Shown here piece after piece: positions 1-8,428 of a stretch of DNA of 64,000 bases (within the stretch, counting starts at the first letter, position 1; every line of letters begins with the position of its first letter). The position numbers and the translations under genes were made by a program. The DNA is from Patescibacteria group bacterium (GTDB taxonomy: Bacteria > Patescibacteriota > Microgenomatia > UBA1406 > GWC2-37-13). Under the pieces are notes generated by a model. The model did not search any database and had not been told where the DNA came from. It saw only the letters and a list, made by a program, of their open reading frames with translations. Location: the NCBI GenBank assembly GCA_026004455.1, contig BPJE01000002.1, positions 176,874-240,873 of the forward strand. The letters run 5' to 3'.

Positions 1-132
1 TCACCCTTAACAATCAAACGCTGGGGTAAAGCTGGAAAACTACCTGCCATTCGTATTAACTCCCGCGGTGATAGAAGATACAGAAAAGAAGTTGTAATGA
101 GGCTTTTGGGAATCAATCAAGAAAACAACTAA
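1..132 (+). CDS. MerR-type HTH DNA-binding protein, C-terminal end (partial)
   Basis: The window opens inside this gene; the last 43 codons end at TAA 130-132. The visible part reads TIKRWGKAGKLPAIR followed by RGDRRYRKE, the second helix and wing of a MerR/excisionase-type helix-turn-helix (the family pattern is RRW-x-GKL-x-P-x-R...GHRRY-x-x-x). Such domains occur in MerR regulators and in serine-resolvase proteins of the IS607 type. Too little remains to tell which. It lies 222 bases upstream of the first ACGACCGCG palindrome unit, so a link to the neighbouring repeat-bracketed Cas2-like locus is possible but unproven. Confidence 0.6.
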   Translation, partial: SPLTIKRWGKAGKLPAIRINSRGDRRYRKEVVMRLLGINQENN

Positions 133-353
133 AAATTCTATAGTTCATTTAATCTTCTAATTTAATACTTTAATAATCAATATTAAACTAATATTTAATA
201 TTTAATTAATATTTTAATATTTTTCAATAATTTACTCATTTAATAATTTACTTCGATTTTATTTTATTAGATTGTTTTATTTTGATGATTTTATTTTATT
301 GGATTCTTTAATCATTTTTTTAATCAAATTTCCATTTCTAAAAAATATGTTTT

Positions 354-465
354 GGAACAAATTTAACACGACCGCGATAAATTTGTACCAAAAAAATTTT
401 AAAAAAATATCAATTTTCAAGGCTAAATGGTACAATCTCGTTGCTGCCGCGATAAGATTGTACTT
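354..465. repeat. Paired palindromic repeat, ACGACCGCG family, copy 1
   Basis: Two imperfect palindromes lie about 40 bases apart. The first has a perfect 9-bp stem (ACAAATTTA at 357-365 with TAAATTTGT at 378-386) enclosing ACGACCGCG. The second has a perfect 9-bp stem (GTACAATCT at 430-438 with AGATTGTAC at 455-463) enclosing TGCCGCGATA. The spacer carries AAAAAAATTTTAAAA and AAGGCTAAATGG, also seen in the copy near 49.5 kb. It ends 3 bases from the Cas2-like gene. The rest of the spacer 133-353 is AT-rich low-complexity sequence in which I see no gene. Confidence 0.75.
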
Positions 466-467
466 TT

Positions 468-734
468 TTAAACCCCAAAAAATCTTCTTATTTTTTCTTC
501 ATCCTCTATTTTTTCAGCAATAATATATTTCATATATTTTGCTCCCTCGACAATCTTTTTTATCAAACTTATCTCTTTCTCACACTCATAAGGAAAAATA
601 TAAACACTTTCTTGATATTGATAAAAACCAATTTTTTTTAAAAATTTCCGCAGATAATCTCTTTTTATTCTTTGAATTTCTGGCACATCAAAAAAAACCA
701 TAAACCACTTACCATCCCATTTTTCTTTTTTCAT
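468..734 (-). CDS. Cas2-like / PaaX middle-domain protein
   Basis: An 88-residue protein with the ferredoxin-like fold signature of the Cas2-like domain in PaaX-family regulators: KWDGKW leading into strand FMVFFDVPE, then an R-rich helix RDYLRKFLKKIGF, then YQESVYIFPYE. The Asp in FFDVPE matches the conserved Asp of Cas2 beta-1. Full PaaX-like proteins also have an N-terminal winged helix and a C-terminal domain; both are absent here. The start overlaps the end of the 709-903 frame by 26 bases across an A6 run; joining the two frames with a +1 shift gives IKDEKKEKWDGKW, the usual lead-in, so the two may be one split gene. Palindromes lie on both sides (354-465 and 935-1057). There are no cas genes or CRISPR array nearby, so a role in CRISPR adaptation is unlikely. 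Confidence 0.65.
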   Translation of the reverse strand: MKKEKWDGKWFMVFFDVPEIQRIKRDYLRKFLKKIGFYQYQESVYIFPYECEKEISLIKKIVEGAKYMKYIIAEKIEDEEKIRRFFGV

Positions 735-903
735 CTTTAATAGGCTCTAAGACATCTACTAAATAATCAATCAAACTCACCATTGCTAATCCTCCTTTTT
801 TATAATGAGCTGCTTTTAATCCTAAAGTAATAGCCTCTGCAAAACACCTTAATACCCCACTGGCAATTACGCCATATTTTATAGTATTTTTCCTTTTTTT
901 CAT
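709..903 (-). CDS. Hypothetical protein, probable N-terminal part of the adjoining Cas2-like gene
   Basis: A 64-residue frame beginning KKRKNTIKYGV and ending in EPIKDEKRKMGW. The middle (residues about 10-50) is hydrophobic and glycine-rich, with no motif I recognise. It occupies the position where PaaX-like proteins of this group carry their N-terminal region. Its 3' end overlaps the Cas2-like frame across GAAAAAAG, so it is either translationally coupled or separated from it by a single-base frameshift. The second PaaX-like gene of the window (15640-16321) is also split into two frames at an A6 run, with the same shift direction. Confidence 0.4.
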   Translation of the reverse strand: MKKRKNTIKYGVIASGVLRCFAEAITLGLKAAHYKKGGLAMVSLIDYLVDVLEPIKDEKRKMGW

Positions 904-934
904 ATTGTTTAAAAATAATTTTTAATAATTATAT

Positions 935-1057
935 AGTACAATTTTTGTACGACCGCGACAAGATTGTGCTAAAAAAATTTAATATATCTTTATTAAAATT
1001 GAGGTTAATTTTGGTTAATTTGGAACAATCTTGTCGCGGTCGGTGTAAAATTGTTAC
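935..1057. repeat. Paired palindromic repeat, ACGACCGCG family, copy 2
   Basis: The left unit 935-970 has stem AGTACAAT/ATTGTGCT around TACGACCGCGACAAG. The right unit 1022-1057 carries the reverse complement, CTTGTCGCGGTCG, flanked by AACAATCTT and AAAATTGTT. The two units therefore form a larger inverted repeat with about 50 bases between them. That spacer contains GAGGTTAATTTTGGTTAATT, similar to the other copies. It lies just upstream of the Cas2-like gene pair. Bases 1058-1301 are AT-rich and show no gene. Confidence 0.75.
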
Positions 1058-1301
1058 AAATTTTTTTATAAAATTTTTAGACTGGAATTCTGGAATTAAA
1101 TTAAATTGTATTATGTTGTTTGTTATATTGATCTTCAAGTTAATTGATATTAAACTCAATTAACATTCAATTAAAATCAAAATTATCAAGATTAATAATC
1201 AAAAATTATTTTTTTACATTTCTAATTGATTTTAGTTTTTAGGGGCGTTTTGAGAAAGAAGACTAATTTTTCGTATTAGTTCTTGGATTTTTTCTTATTT
1301 T

Positions 1302-3179
1302 TTATCTCTTAAGTCCCAATCCTAAAAGAATTAAAAGTGCTGCAATTCCTAATCCAGCTTTCCACCAATTATCTCTTAACCACTCCATTCCTTTACCTTG
1401 TTTTATCTCTTTAAATTCTTTTAAAACATCATCACTAAATATACCTTTTAATGCATCTATTTTCTCTTTGGCTAATTTTTTCCCATCATCAATAAGACTT
1501 TGTCCCACTTCTGAATTTAATAAAGCATAAACCATATCTTGATTTAATCCACCACTGACAAGAAAGTAATTAGCCATAACTGCTTTCGCTAAAGGCAAAC
1601 CGGTAGTTTTTAAATAATCATAACTACCTAATTTATTTATTATTAAATCTGCTTCTGCTTGTGTTAAGCCGTAACGATTATCAGTTTTAAAAGTATATTT
1701 TGGTGGAGAGGTTGAAGTATTAATATAATATAAATCAGCCACAATTTTTTTCCCAAATTCAACTAAACCATTAGGTTGCATTAACAATGCCATCAACTCA
1801 GATGCTGATTTTTTATCAGGAACAGTAACTTCGGTTGTTATTCCATTTACTTTTACTTTCTTCTTTTTCGTACCAAGTCCTTCACCTATTTTTCTTAAAG
1901 CTTCTTGTTCTAGTCTTTGCTTCTCAGCTTCTTTTTCTTGAGCACTCTTTGCCGCTTCTTCTTTATAATATTTTGCTGCTTTATCTAAAGCACCATCTAA
2001 AAATTCCTTAACTGCTTCTGCTGGAATTGCTATTATTTCTGAAGCGTATTTTATTCTTTCAGCTGTCAAAAGCGCCTGCGCCTCTTGGAGTTGCTGCTCA
2101 GTTTGACGATATTGGGCTATTAATCTTCTATTATCTTCTGTGTCTATTCTGTCTCTTCTTTCCTCTAAACTCCTAATTTTGCTTTCTAAAACAGAAATTT
2201 CTCCTTCAAGTTTTCTTATTGACTTAAAATTAGGATCTGTCTGTAAGGTTAACTCCAAATTAGATTGATATTTATAAAGTTCAGCTAAAACTTGGCCTTT
2301 ATCAACTTGGCCTTGTAATTGAGAACCTAATCTTGTTAATAGATCCTGAACTACAGGGTTAAGTGTATTATTTCTACCAAATACTAATGGTAATTTATTA
2401 CCCTCCAAACCGTCTATTACTCTTCTAATATCTGATAGTAATATTTTCTTTGTAGTATAGTCATCAAAATGTGGATCACTGGCTTGATCTGCTTTTGTTT
2501 GAACAAGTCTTGCTCTTTCAGCATTAATTTTATCTGCAATTTCACTCTCACTTTCCAGAACAACCTGCCCTTTTAAAGCATCAAGGGTTGCTTGTAATTC
2601 TCTTACTCGTGCCTCATGCTCTAATGTTTTTTTTGGATCAAGCCTTTCAGTAAATAACCTTAAAATTGCCTTTCTTACCTCAGGTTGTTGAAGTAAAGTT
2701 TTAGCAATAGCTTGAGCTTCGTTTGATTTTAGAGTTAAAACCCCATTATTCTCTGATAAAATTAGATCTCTAAAAAGTGGACTTTTACTTAAATAATCAT
2801 AAATTGACGGTAAAAGTTCATCAGGAATATTTTGTCCTCCACTTTCTAAATAAACTCTTAATGCTTCAGCTGTTTTTAATGCTTCCTCATATCTTGCTCT
2901 TTCTGGAGTTCCTGGTTTTGGTTCTTTTTTTTGACCAGTCCTTGTGTCACGACTTTCACTGCTTAAATTTTCTCTTAGAACTCCAACAACATCTTCTTTT
3001 GTATAAAAAACTTCACCGGCTAACATTTTTAATGATTCCTCAGCTCTACCTGCTTCTAAACGTGTTAAAGCTGCCTCTATATCAGCAGGTAAAGGAGATT
3101 TTGAAGAAGAAGTTTTTTCAACCACAATACCAGTAGCCAAATTTTTTGCTGTCTCTATTGTCACTTGTGGTTCAACCAT
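1302..3179 (-). CDS. Tail-anchored coiled-coil protein (unknown family)
   Basis: A 625-residue protein I do not recognise. There is no signal peptide; the N-terminus is hydrophilic (MVEPQVTIETAK). Long stretches rich in Glu, Lys, Arg and Gln with heptad spacing (about residues 190-230 and 310-440, for example EGEISVLESKIRSLEERRD) predict coiled coils. A single hydrophobic helix at the extreme C-terminus (WWKAGLGIAALLILLGLGLKR, minus the first residue a membrane span) would anchor it with the bulk in the cytoplasm. Only four bases separate it from the upstream 101-residue gene, and a second C-terminally anchored protein lies beyond, so the three probably form one operon. The family function is unknown to me; a role in envelope or surface organisation is only a guess. 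Confidence 0.7.
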   Translation of the reverse strand: MVEPQVTIETAKNLATGIVVEKTSSSKSPLPADIEAALTRLEAGRAEESLKMLAGEVFYTKEDVVGVLRENLSSESRDTRTGQKKEPKPGTPERARYEEALKTAEALRVYLESGGQNIPDELLPSIYDYLSKSPLFRDLILSENNGVLTLKSNEAQAIAKTLLQQPEVRKAILRLFTERLDPKKTLEHEARVRELQATLDALKGQVVLESESEIADKINAERARLVQTKADQASDPHFDDYTTKKILLSDIRRVIDGLEGNKLPLVFGRNNTLNPVVQDLLTRLGSQLQGQVDKGQVLAELYKYQSNLELTLQTDPNFKSIRKLEGEISVLESKIRSLEERRDRIDTEDNRRLIAQYRQTEQQLQEAQALLTAERIKYASEIIAIPAEAVKEFLDGALDKAAKYYKEEAAKSAQEKEAEKQRLEQEALRKIGEGLGTKKKKVKVNGITTEVTVPDKKSASELMALLMQPNGLVEFGKKIVADLYYINTSTSPPKYTFKTDNRYGLTQAEADLIINKLGSYDYLKTTGLPLAKAVMANYFLVSGGLNQDMVYALLNSEVGQSLIDDGKKLAKEKIDALKGIFSDDVLKEFKEIKQGKGMEWLRDNWWKAGLGIAALLILLGLGLKR

Positions 3180-3183
3180 ATTT

Positions 3184-3489
3184 TTAAGTAAATTTTAATA
3201 ACTGATTTTTAATTGCGTCAATTTTTTGGGCGTCTTCATTTTGAATTGATGTTTGTTTTTTAAAATCATCAATAAATTTAGCAAATATTGAGTATTTTGT
3301 TTTTAAATTTTCCATAAAACTATTTAACTGCTCTTCATTAGTAATCTTTCTTTTTTCTGTTAAAATGTACTCAGCTATCTCTTGAGATTCATCCCAATCA
3401 AGATCCTGATTAATACGTAGATCAATAATTATTTTTGTTAAACCATAAAGTAAGTCGTTTATTTTTTTTGAAAAATAATCCATAATCAT
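3184..3489 (-). CDS. Small alpha-helical protein (unknown)
   Basis: A 101-residue, mostly helical and charged protein (MIMDYFSKKINDLLYGLTKII...ESQEIAEYILTEKRKI) without membrane segments or recognisable motifs. It lies between two genes for C-terminally membrane-anchored coiled-coil proteins on the same strand, four bases from the downstream one and 57 bases from the upstream one. It may be a soluble partner of these, judged from position only. Confidence 0.6.
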   Translation of the reverse strand: MIMDYFSKKINDLLYGLTKIIIDLRINQDLDWDESQEIAEYILTEKRKITNEEQLNSFMENLKTKYSIFAKFIDDFKKQTSIQNEDAQKIDAIKNQLLKFT

Positions 3490-3546
3490 ATTAAATTAAA
3501 AAATAAAGATAAAGTCAAGAAGATGATTGAAAAAAGGATCAAATTA

Positions 3547-4758
3547 TTAGCCCATACCCATCATTCCCATTCCTGCTGGTCCACTGCTTTGATTTTTTTT
3601 AGCGGCAATATACATAACTAAAGCAGCAATTATTCCGCCTATAGCAATATACTGCAATCCTTTTTTACTTAAATTTTCTATTTTAAAAATATTGATTTCT
3701 CTTTTTTCTGCATCTGATAAATTTTCAAATGAAATAAAAGCTTCATTTATTTTACTTTTTATTTCTTCTAATGTTTCTTCGTCAAATAAACTTTCTTTTT
3801 TTATAAATCCTAATAATTTCTCAAGTTTTTCTTTATTTAAAGAAAACTCTACTTTACCAGCCTCTTGAGAACCTCCCTGAACATCAATTACTTCATAGAC
3901 CGCAGCATGAAAAGCTTCAACTAAAAAACCAACTGGATCTTTTTCAATTGCTTGATTTTCATTTGGTTCAAGTTCTAATTGAGATAATTGTTCATTTAAA
4001 GATTGTTCTTGATCTGTATTAGCTTTTTCAGGATCATAAGCTATTCTTAGTTTTTTTACTGCCAAAGCCATTCTTTTAGCATATTCTGATAACCGAGAAA
4101 GATCCGAGCTTAATTCTCCTCTTTTTTGTTGAAGACTTTTTATTTCTGATTCAATAGAACTTATTTCTTTTCTTAAATTGTCTCTTTCAGGTTCTGAAAT
4201 ATTACCTTGAAGTCTTTGATCTAATTCCAGTTTTTTAGCTTCAAGATTTTTAATTTCAATATCATAACCTAAAGCTTTTAATTCTGGATCTTCACTTGAT
4301 TTTAATGTAGGAATAACTTTCTCAACAGAATTTCCTTGAGAAACTTCTGATTGATTACCAAATCCTGTTTTTTCTTGAATCATTTTTGCTAATTTTTCAG
4401 CTTGATCTTGTTTAATTAAACCTTGTCTTAAAGCAGTATTAACATCAATCATTAATATTTGACCAGTTTCAGCTAAAGATTTATCAAAAGCAAGTTCTAA
4501 AAATATTTTTGCTAATTCTTTTTTCATTGGTGAGAGTTCTTTTTTAGGTTCTGATGTCTCTTGTGGTTTTGTTGGTTGATCTGGTGGTGATGGTGTTGAA
4601 TCGGGTTTTCCTGAAACTAATGCAGGTTCTGCCGGTTTAGCTTGTGATTTTGGAGGTTCTGTTGAACCAGATGATATTTGTGTTTGTTCTTTTGGTCGAG
4701 ATGATGCTATACCTTGCGGGTTAATACCACCACCTTCAACCACTCCTCCGTCTGTCAT
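3547..4758 (-). CDS. Tail-anchored protein with Pro/Ser-rich N-terminus and coiled coil (unknown)
   Basis: A 403-residue protein I do not recognise. Residues 1-75 are disordered and rich in Pro, Ser, Lys and Glu. Residues about 170-225 form a strong coiled-coil prediction (NLEAKKLELDQRLQG...EIKSLQQKRGEL). A single membrane span near residues 370-388 (IAIGGIIAALVMYIAA) is followed by a short Gly/Met tail, GPAGMGMMGMG. The architecture matches the 625-residue protein two genes downstream: cytoplasmic coiled coil plus C-terminal anchor. It is probably the first gene of a three-gene operon. No enzyme motif is visible. Confidence 0.65.
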   Translation of the reverse strand: MTDGGVVEGGGINPQGIASSRPKEQTQISSGSTEPPKSQAKPAEPALVSGKPDSTPSPPDQPTKPQETSEPKKELSPMKKELAKIFLELAFDKSLAETGQILMIDVNTALRQGLIKQDQAEKLAKMIQEKTGFGNQSEVSQGNSVEKVIPTLKSSEDPELKALGYDIEIKNLEAKKLELDQRLQGNISEPERDNLRKEISSIESEIKSLQQKRGELSSDLSRLSEYAKRMALAVKKLRIAYDPEKANTDQEQSLNEQLSQLELEPNENQAIEKDPVGFLVEAFHAAVYEVIDVQGGSQEAGKVEFSLNKEKLEKLLGFIKKESLFDEETLEEIKSKINEAFISFENLSDAEKREINIFKIENLSKKGLQYIAIGGIIAALVMYIAAKKNQSSGPAGMGMMGMG

Positions 4759-4883
4759 ATTAATAATTTATTAAATAATAATTTTAATAGTTTAACAAAG
4801 TTTTTATAGCAAAACAATAATAAAGATCTTTAAGGCTTCAAAATAATCTAAAAATAACATAACTGACGTGAAGATTGGGAAAA

Positions 4884-5714
4884 TTAGATATTTTTTAGTT
4901 CTTCAGCAGCGTCTTTTGGATCAACGATGTTAACTGAAAGCCCAGTCCCCAACTCAAATCCCGCTCGATTAACAAATCGAGGAATAATCCGCAAATACCA
5001 GTTTTCTTTTGGGTAAATATAAAAGTTATAGGCAAAAGGCAGGTGAGTAAACTGATGTTTTTTGTAAATTTTTTCTAATTTTTTCAACATATTTTGAAAA
5101 ATCATCACTAAATCCTCAATCTCTTTATCAGTAATATCGCCAAAATAAGTATTTTGGGTTTTGGGGCTTAACCAGACTTCATATGGCCATTGAGAAAACT
5201 CAGGACAATAGACATTAAAATAATGATTAGCATCAACAAGATTTTCCACTGGCTCGCGAATCAAAGTATCAAGATTTATCTGATGAGGTAAAACAACAAG
5301 CTGAGAATGAGAGTGTTTTAAAGAGGCGCCCGCGTTTTCTCGATGATTGCAAAAGATAATCACCTGACCTTTTTGCCGATAAAAATTATAACGAGCGCGA
5401 TATACTTGAAAAATTTTTTTCAAATGATCAAGAGGCAAAACCTCCAAATCTTTGTGGCAGTCTGAAGTATGAATAATCACTTCATGAAAATCAGTAATCG
5501 GGTATTTGTTTGGAATCACTCGAATTAACCAACCAGGCTTATTTACCTCCCCTTCTCCAACTCTTAATACCTCACCTGTTGTCATCTCCTCGTTTCCTGG
5601 ACAAAAAGGGCAAAAATTTTTCTTTTTTAAATTATCACTATGAGGTCGACTAATCCTCTGCGGCGCCAAAATCACCCAACGTTTTGAAGAAACATCAGGA
5701 ATATACCGTGCCAT
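4884..5714 (-). CDS. galT: Galactose-1-phosphate uridylyltransferase family protein
   Basis: A HIT-superfamily nucleotidyl transferase that swaps UMP between UDP-glucose and galactose-1-phosphate in the Leloir pathway, or a related sugar-1-phosphate nucleotidyltransferase. Seen in the sequence: the N-terminal zinc-site motif CPFCPGNE (about residues 35-42), the signature NHRENAGASLKHSHSQ containing the HxH catalytic motif (about residues 122-137), and the C-terminal domain ending in IPRFVNRAGFELGTG. Length 276 residues, shorter than the about 345 of the E. coli enzyme but normal for compact bacterial versions. It is divergent from two downstream GT4 glycosyltransferases, fitting a sugar-nucleotide role. 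The start is the ATG of MARYIPD. Confidence 0.85.
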   Translation of the reverse strand: MARYIPDVSSKRWVILAPQRISRPHSDNLKKKNFCPFCPGNEEMTTGEVLRVGEGEVNKPGWLIRVIPNKYPITDFHEVIIHTSDCHKDLEVLPLDHLKKIFQVYRARYNFYRQKGQVIIFCNHRENAGASLKHSHSQLVVLPHQINLDTLIREPVENLVDANHYFNVYCPEFSQWPYEVWLSPKTQNTYFGDITDKEIEDLVMIFQNMLKKLEKIYKKHQFTHLPFAYNFYIYPKENWYLRIIPRFVNRAGFELGTGLSVNIVDPKDAAEELKNI

Positions 5715-5750
5715 AAAAAAAGTATATAAATAAATAAGTCAAAATTCAAA

Positions 5751-5774
5751 CCCCGCCGCTCGCGAGCGGCGGGG
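5751..5774. repeat. Perfect 24-bp GC palindrome
   Basis: CCCCGCCGCTCG followed directly by its exact reverse complement CGAGCGGCGGGG. Every base is G, C or the central paired T/A, in a surrounding spacer that is nearly all A and T. It lies between the divergent galT and glycosyltransferase genes and is followed by AAAAGTCAAAAGTTAAA heptamer-type sequence. It could act as a terminator-like hairpin or be a mobile palindrome like the others in this window. Confidence 0.85.
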
Positions 5775-5895
5775 AAAAGTCAAAAGTTAAAATTTTTAAT
5801 TAATCTAATTAACCTAATTGAACAATAATAAATATAATTTATTCTCTAAAATATAAAAATTTGCAAAAATAAAATATTTAATTTAAAATAAAAAT

Positions 5896-7155
5896 ATGAG
5901 ATCACTAAATCGTGTTTGTATGCTTAATCCACAAGGTTATTTTTTTAATCCTCCACCATTAGGAAAAACAGATACTGGCGGGCAGATCGTTTATGTTTTG
6001 GAGCTATCTAAAGCTTTAGCAAAAAAAGGAATAAAAGTTGATATTTTTACTCGCGGGTTTGATAAATATAAAGAGGAAGAACAAGTTTGTGAAAATTTAA
6101 AAATTGTTAGAATTCCATGTGGTTCAGATAAATTTTTACCGAAAGAAAAATTGTATGAAATTATGCCAGAATTTAGTGAGAATATAATGAAATATATTGA
6201 AAGAAAAAGAAAAAAATATGATATTATTCATTCCCATTATTGGGATGGTGGCTATGCTGGTATTCTTTTATCAAAAATGCTTGATATTCCTCATATTCAT
6301 ACTCCACACACATTAGGAAAGGCTAAAAAGCTAGAAATGGATATTGAAGAAGCGCCAACAGAAAAATTAAAACCCTATTATCGTTTTCATGTCAGAATTG
6401 CTATTGAACAAAAAATCTATAATAAAGCTCATGCAATTTTAGTTATCTGCGAAACAACAAGAATTCAATTACTTCATTATTATTTAGTTGATTTTGAAAA
6501 AATTCATGTTATTTATCCAGGCGTTGATACAGAAATTTTTAATACTAAAAAAACCAATTTAGATAATCAAATTAAACTAAAAAATAACTCTATTCTTACA
6601 ATGTGTCGCCTTGTTCCTGCTAAAGGTATCGATAGATTAATTGAAGCGTTAAATTTTATAAAAAATAAAATAGCCTTTCACTTATATATTGGTGGTAATT
6701 CTAATTTAGAAAATAATGATTCTAAAGAAGAAACAAATTATAAAAAATACCTTTTTGATTTTATTGAAAAAAATAAACTTCAAACAAAAATAAGTTTTAT
6801 AGGGCAATTAAACCACGAAATGGTTGCTGCTTATTATCGCAATGCTGATATTTTTGTTAATCCTGCTCGTTATGAGCCTTTTGGTTTAACAACAATAGAG
6901 GCTATGGCTTGTGGGACAGCTCCGCTTATATCTCATGTTGCTGGAAGTAAAGAAATAATTATTGATGGATTAAATGGTTTTATTATTAATAGTCATGATA
7001 GAAAATTACTTGGAAATCAAATACTAAAACTTTTAACTGAAAAAAAATTATTGAAAAAAATTTCAGAAAATGCCGCTTTTACAATCAAAGAACATTATTC
7101 TTGGGATAAAATTTCAGATAAAATAATTAATTTTTATAAAAAATTGATTATATAA
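5896..7155 (+). CDS. GT4 glycosyltransferase, sucrose-phosphate-synthase-like
   Basis: A retaining GT-B fold glycosyltransferase of 419 residues. The N-terminal domain has the GGQIVYVLELSKALA acceptor-site loop typical of sucrose synthase / sucrose-phosphate synthase / MshA-type GT4 enzymes, then HSHYWDGGYAG and HTPHTLG. The C-terminal domain has the GT4 donor-site motif EPFGLTTIEAMACGTAP (E-x7-E), which binds the nucleotide sugar. It is cytosolic with no membrane segments. The next gene, three bases after the stop, is another GT4 enzyme, so they form a two-gene operon, probably making a glycoconjugate, glycolipid or compatible solute. The exact sugar specificity cannot be read from the sequence. 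Confidence 0.88.
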   Translation: MRSLNRVCMLNPQGYFFNPPPLGKTDTGGQIVYVLELSKALAKKGIKVDIFTRGFDKYKEEEQVCENLKIVRIPCGSDKFLPKEKLYEIMPEFSENIMKYIERKRKKYDIIHSHYWDGGYAGILLSKMLDIPHIHTPHTLGKAKKLEMDIEEAPTEKLKPYYRFHVRIAIEQKIYNKAHAILVICETTRIQLLHYYLVDFEKIHVIYPGVDTEIFNTKKTNLDNQIKLKNNSILTMCRLVPAKGIDRLIEALNFIKNKIAFHLYIGGNSNLENNDSKEETNYKKYLFDFIEKNKLQTKISFIGQLNHEMVAAYYRNADIFVNPARYEPFGLTTIEAMACGTAPLISHVAGSKEIIIDGLNGFIINSHDRKLLGNQILKLLTEKKLLKKISENAAFTIKEHYSWDKISDKIINFYKKLII

Positions 7156-7158
7156 AAA

Positions 7159-8280
7159 ATGAAAATAGCTTTAATATCGCCAATAGAAGAAACTGTCCCT
7201 CCAAAGTTTTACGGAGGTATTGAATGGATTATTTTCTATTTAGCAAAGTTTTTATCTAAAAAAAATCATCAGGTCTATCTTTTTACAGTAAAAGATTCAC
7301 CTAAACTTGGAGAATACAATATAATTCCAATATATAGTCACAGCATAAGAAATATTGAACCATATAAAAGCAATTTAAAAATAAGAGAGTCGGCAAAATT
7401 TATATCGCTTTTTGCTACATACAAGATTATTTTAGAAAATAATTTTGATATCATTCATAATCACGCTGGCTGGAGATTCTTATTGTTTCAAGAAATACTT
7501 AACAAAAAAATAATAACAACTCTTCATGGTCCACTAAGTATTTCTTATCAAAATATTGTTTTTGAAAAATATAAAGATAGTTTTTACATATCTATATCCA
7601 ACAATCAAAGAAAAGATTTACCACAATTGAATTTCATAAAAACAATTTATAATGGAATAGATATAAACGATTTCCCTTTTCAAGAAAAACCTAACTCAGA
7701 CAGAATGCTTTTTTTTGCTAGATTTTCTCCTGAAAAAGGCGCGGATTTAGCAATTAAAACAGCAATAATAACTAAAAGAAAATTAACTATAGGAGCTAAA
7801 ATTGACAGCTCAGATTTAGAATATTATCAAAAAAACAAATCTTTATTAGAAAATGAAAATATAAAATTTGAAGGCGAAGTAGATAAAAATCAAAAAAGTT
7901 ATTATTATCAAAATGCAAAATTATTAATTGCTCCCATTTGTTGGGAAGAACCATTTGGTTTAATGTTTACAGAATCAATGGCTTGTGGGACGCCGGTGGT
8001 GGCTTTTGCGCGAGGATCTGTGCCTGAAGTAATAAAAGATGGCGAAACTGGATTTATTGTTAATTCATCAAATGATGATATTCGCGGTAATTGGATAATT
8101 AAAAAAACTGGAATTGAGGGGCTTTGTGAGGCAGTTGAGCGAATTTACTCAATGCCGGAAGAAAAATATCGAGAAATGCGCCGCGCCTGCCGCGCTCATG
8201 TTGAAAAACACTTCACAGTTGAGCGAATGGTTGATGAGTATGAAAAAGTGTATCAAGAAATTTTAAACTCTAAGCGTTAA
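7159..8280 (+). CDS. GT4 glycosyltransferase
   Basis: A 373-residue GT-B glycosyltransferase. It starts MKIALISPIEETVPPKFYGGIEW, where the GG(I) loop contacts the donor, and has NHAGWRF and TTLHGPLS in the N-terminal domain and EEPFGLMFTESMACGTPVV (E-x7-E) in the C-terminal domain. It follows the previous glycosyltransferase with a three-base gap, indicating co-transcription. The last 90 codons use more G and C (GCCGCGCCTGCCGCGC) than the rest of the gene, which may be chance or an old recombination join. Substrate unknown. Confidence 0.88.
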   Translation: MKIALISPIEETVPPKFYGGIEWIIFYLAKFLSKKNHQVYLFTVKDSPKLGEYNIIPIYSHSIRNIEPYKSNLKIRESAKFISLFATYKIILENNFDIIHNHAGWRFLLFQEILNKKIITTLHGPLSISYQNIVFEKYKDSFYISISNNQRKDLPQLNFIKTIYNGIDINDFPFQEKPNSDRMLFFARFSPEKGADLAIKTAIITKRKLTIGAKIDSSDLEYYQKNKSLLENENIKFEGEVDKNQKSYYYQNAKLLIAPICWEEPFGLMFTESMACGTPVVAFARGSVPEVIKDGETGFIVNSSNDDIRGNWIIKKTGIEGLCEAVERIYSMPEEKYREMRRACRAHVEKHFTVERMVDEYEKVYQEILNSKR

Positions 8281-8314
8281 AATAATAGTAATAATAATAA
8301 ATCAAAAATCAAAT

Positions 8315-8416
8315 CTACCTCCTAAAAACAGAGGGTAGGCAAAAATGAAAATTGTAAAATGTAAAATTTTCTTTTTTAATTTTGAATTGTCATTTTGCAT
8401 TTTGCATTTTAAATTT
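8315..8416. repeat. Hairpin and AT-rich low-complexity spacer
   Basis: CTACCTC and GAGGGTAG (8315-8338) form a short stem around an A-rich loop just after the glycosyltransferase pair. It is followed by low-complexity units of TTTGCAT and TTTTGAA type. The stem resembles the CTRCC/TTTTAGG palindromes in tyrS and elsewhere. It could serve as a weak terminator; there is no T-run. Confidence 0.4.
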
Positions 8417-8428
8417 TGAATTTATTTT

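Noticed and set aside
272..523. Open frame of 83 codons on the + strand
   Set aside because: It runs across the first paired palindrome and the end of the Cas2-like gene; composition is that of AT-rich spacer and it has no protein-like motif.
5896..8280. Glycosyltransferase pair as a trehalose or sucrose synthesis operon
   Set aside because: The GGQIVYV motif suggests a sucrose-phosphate-synthase-like enzyme, but no phosphatase or partner is adjacent; substrate left open.
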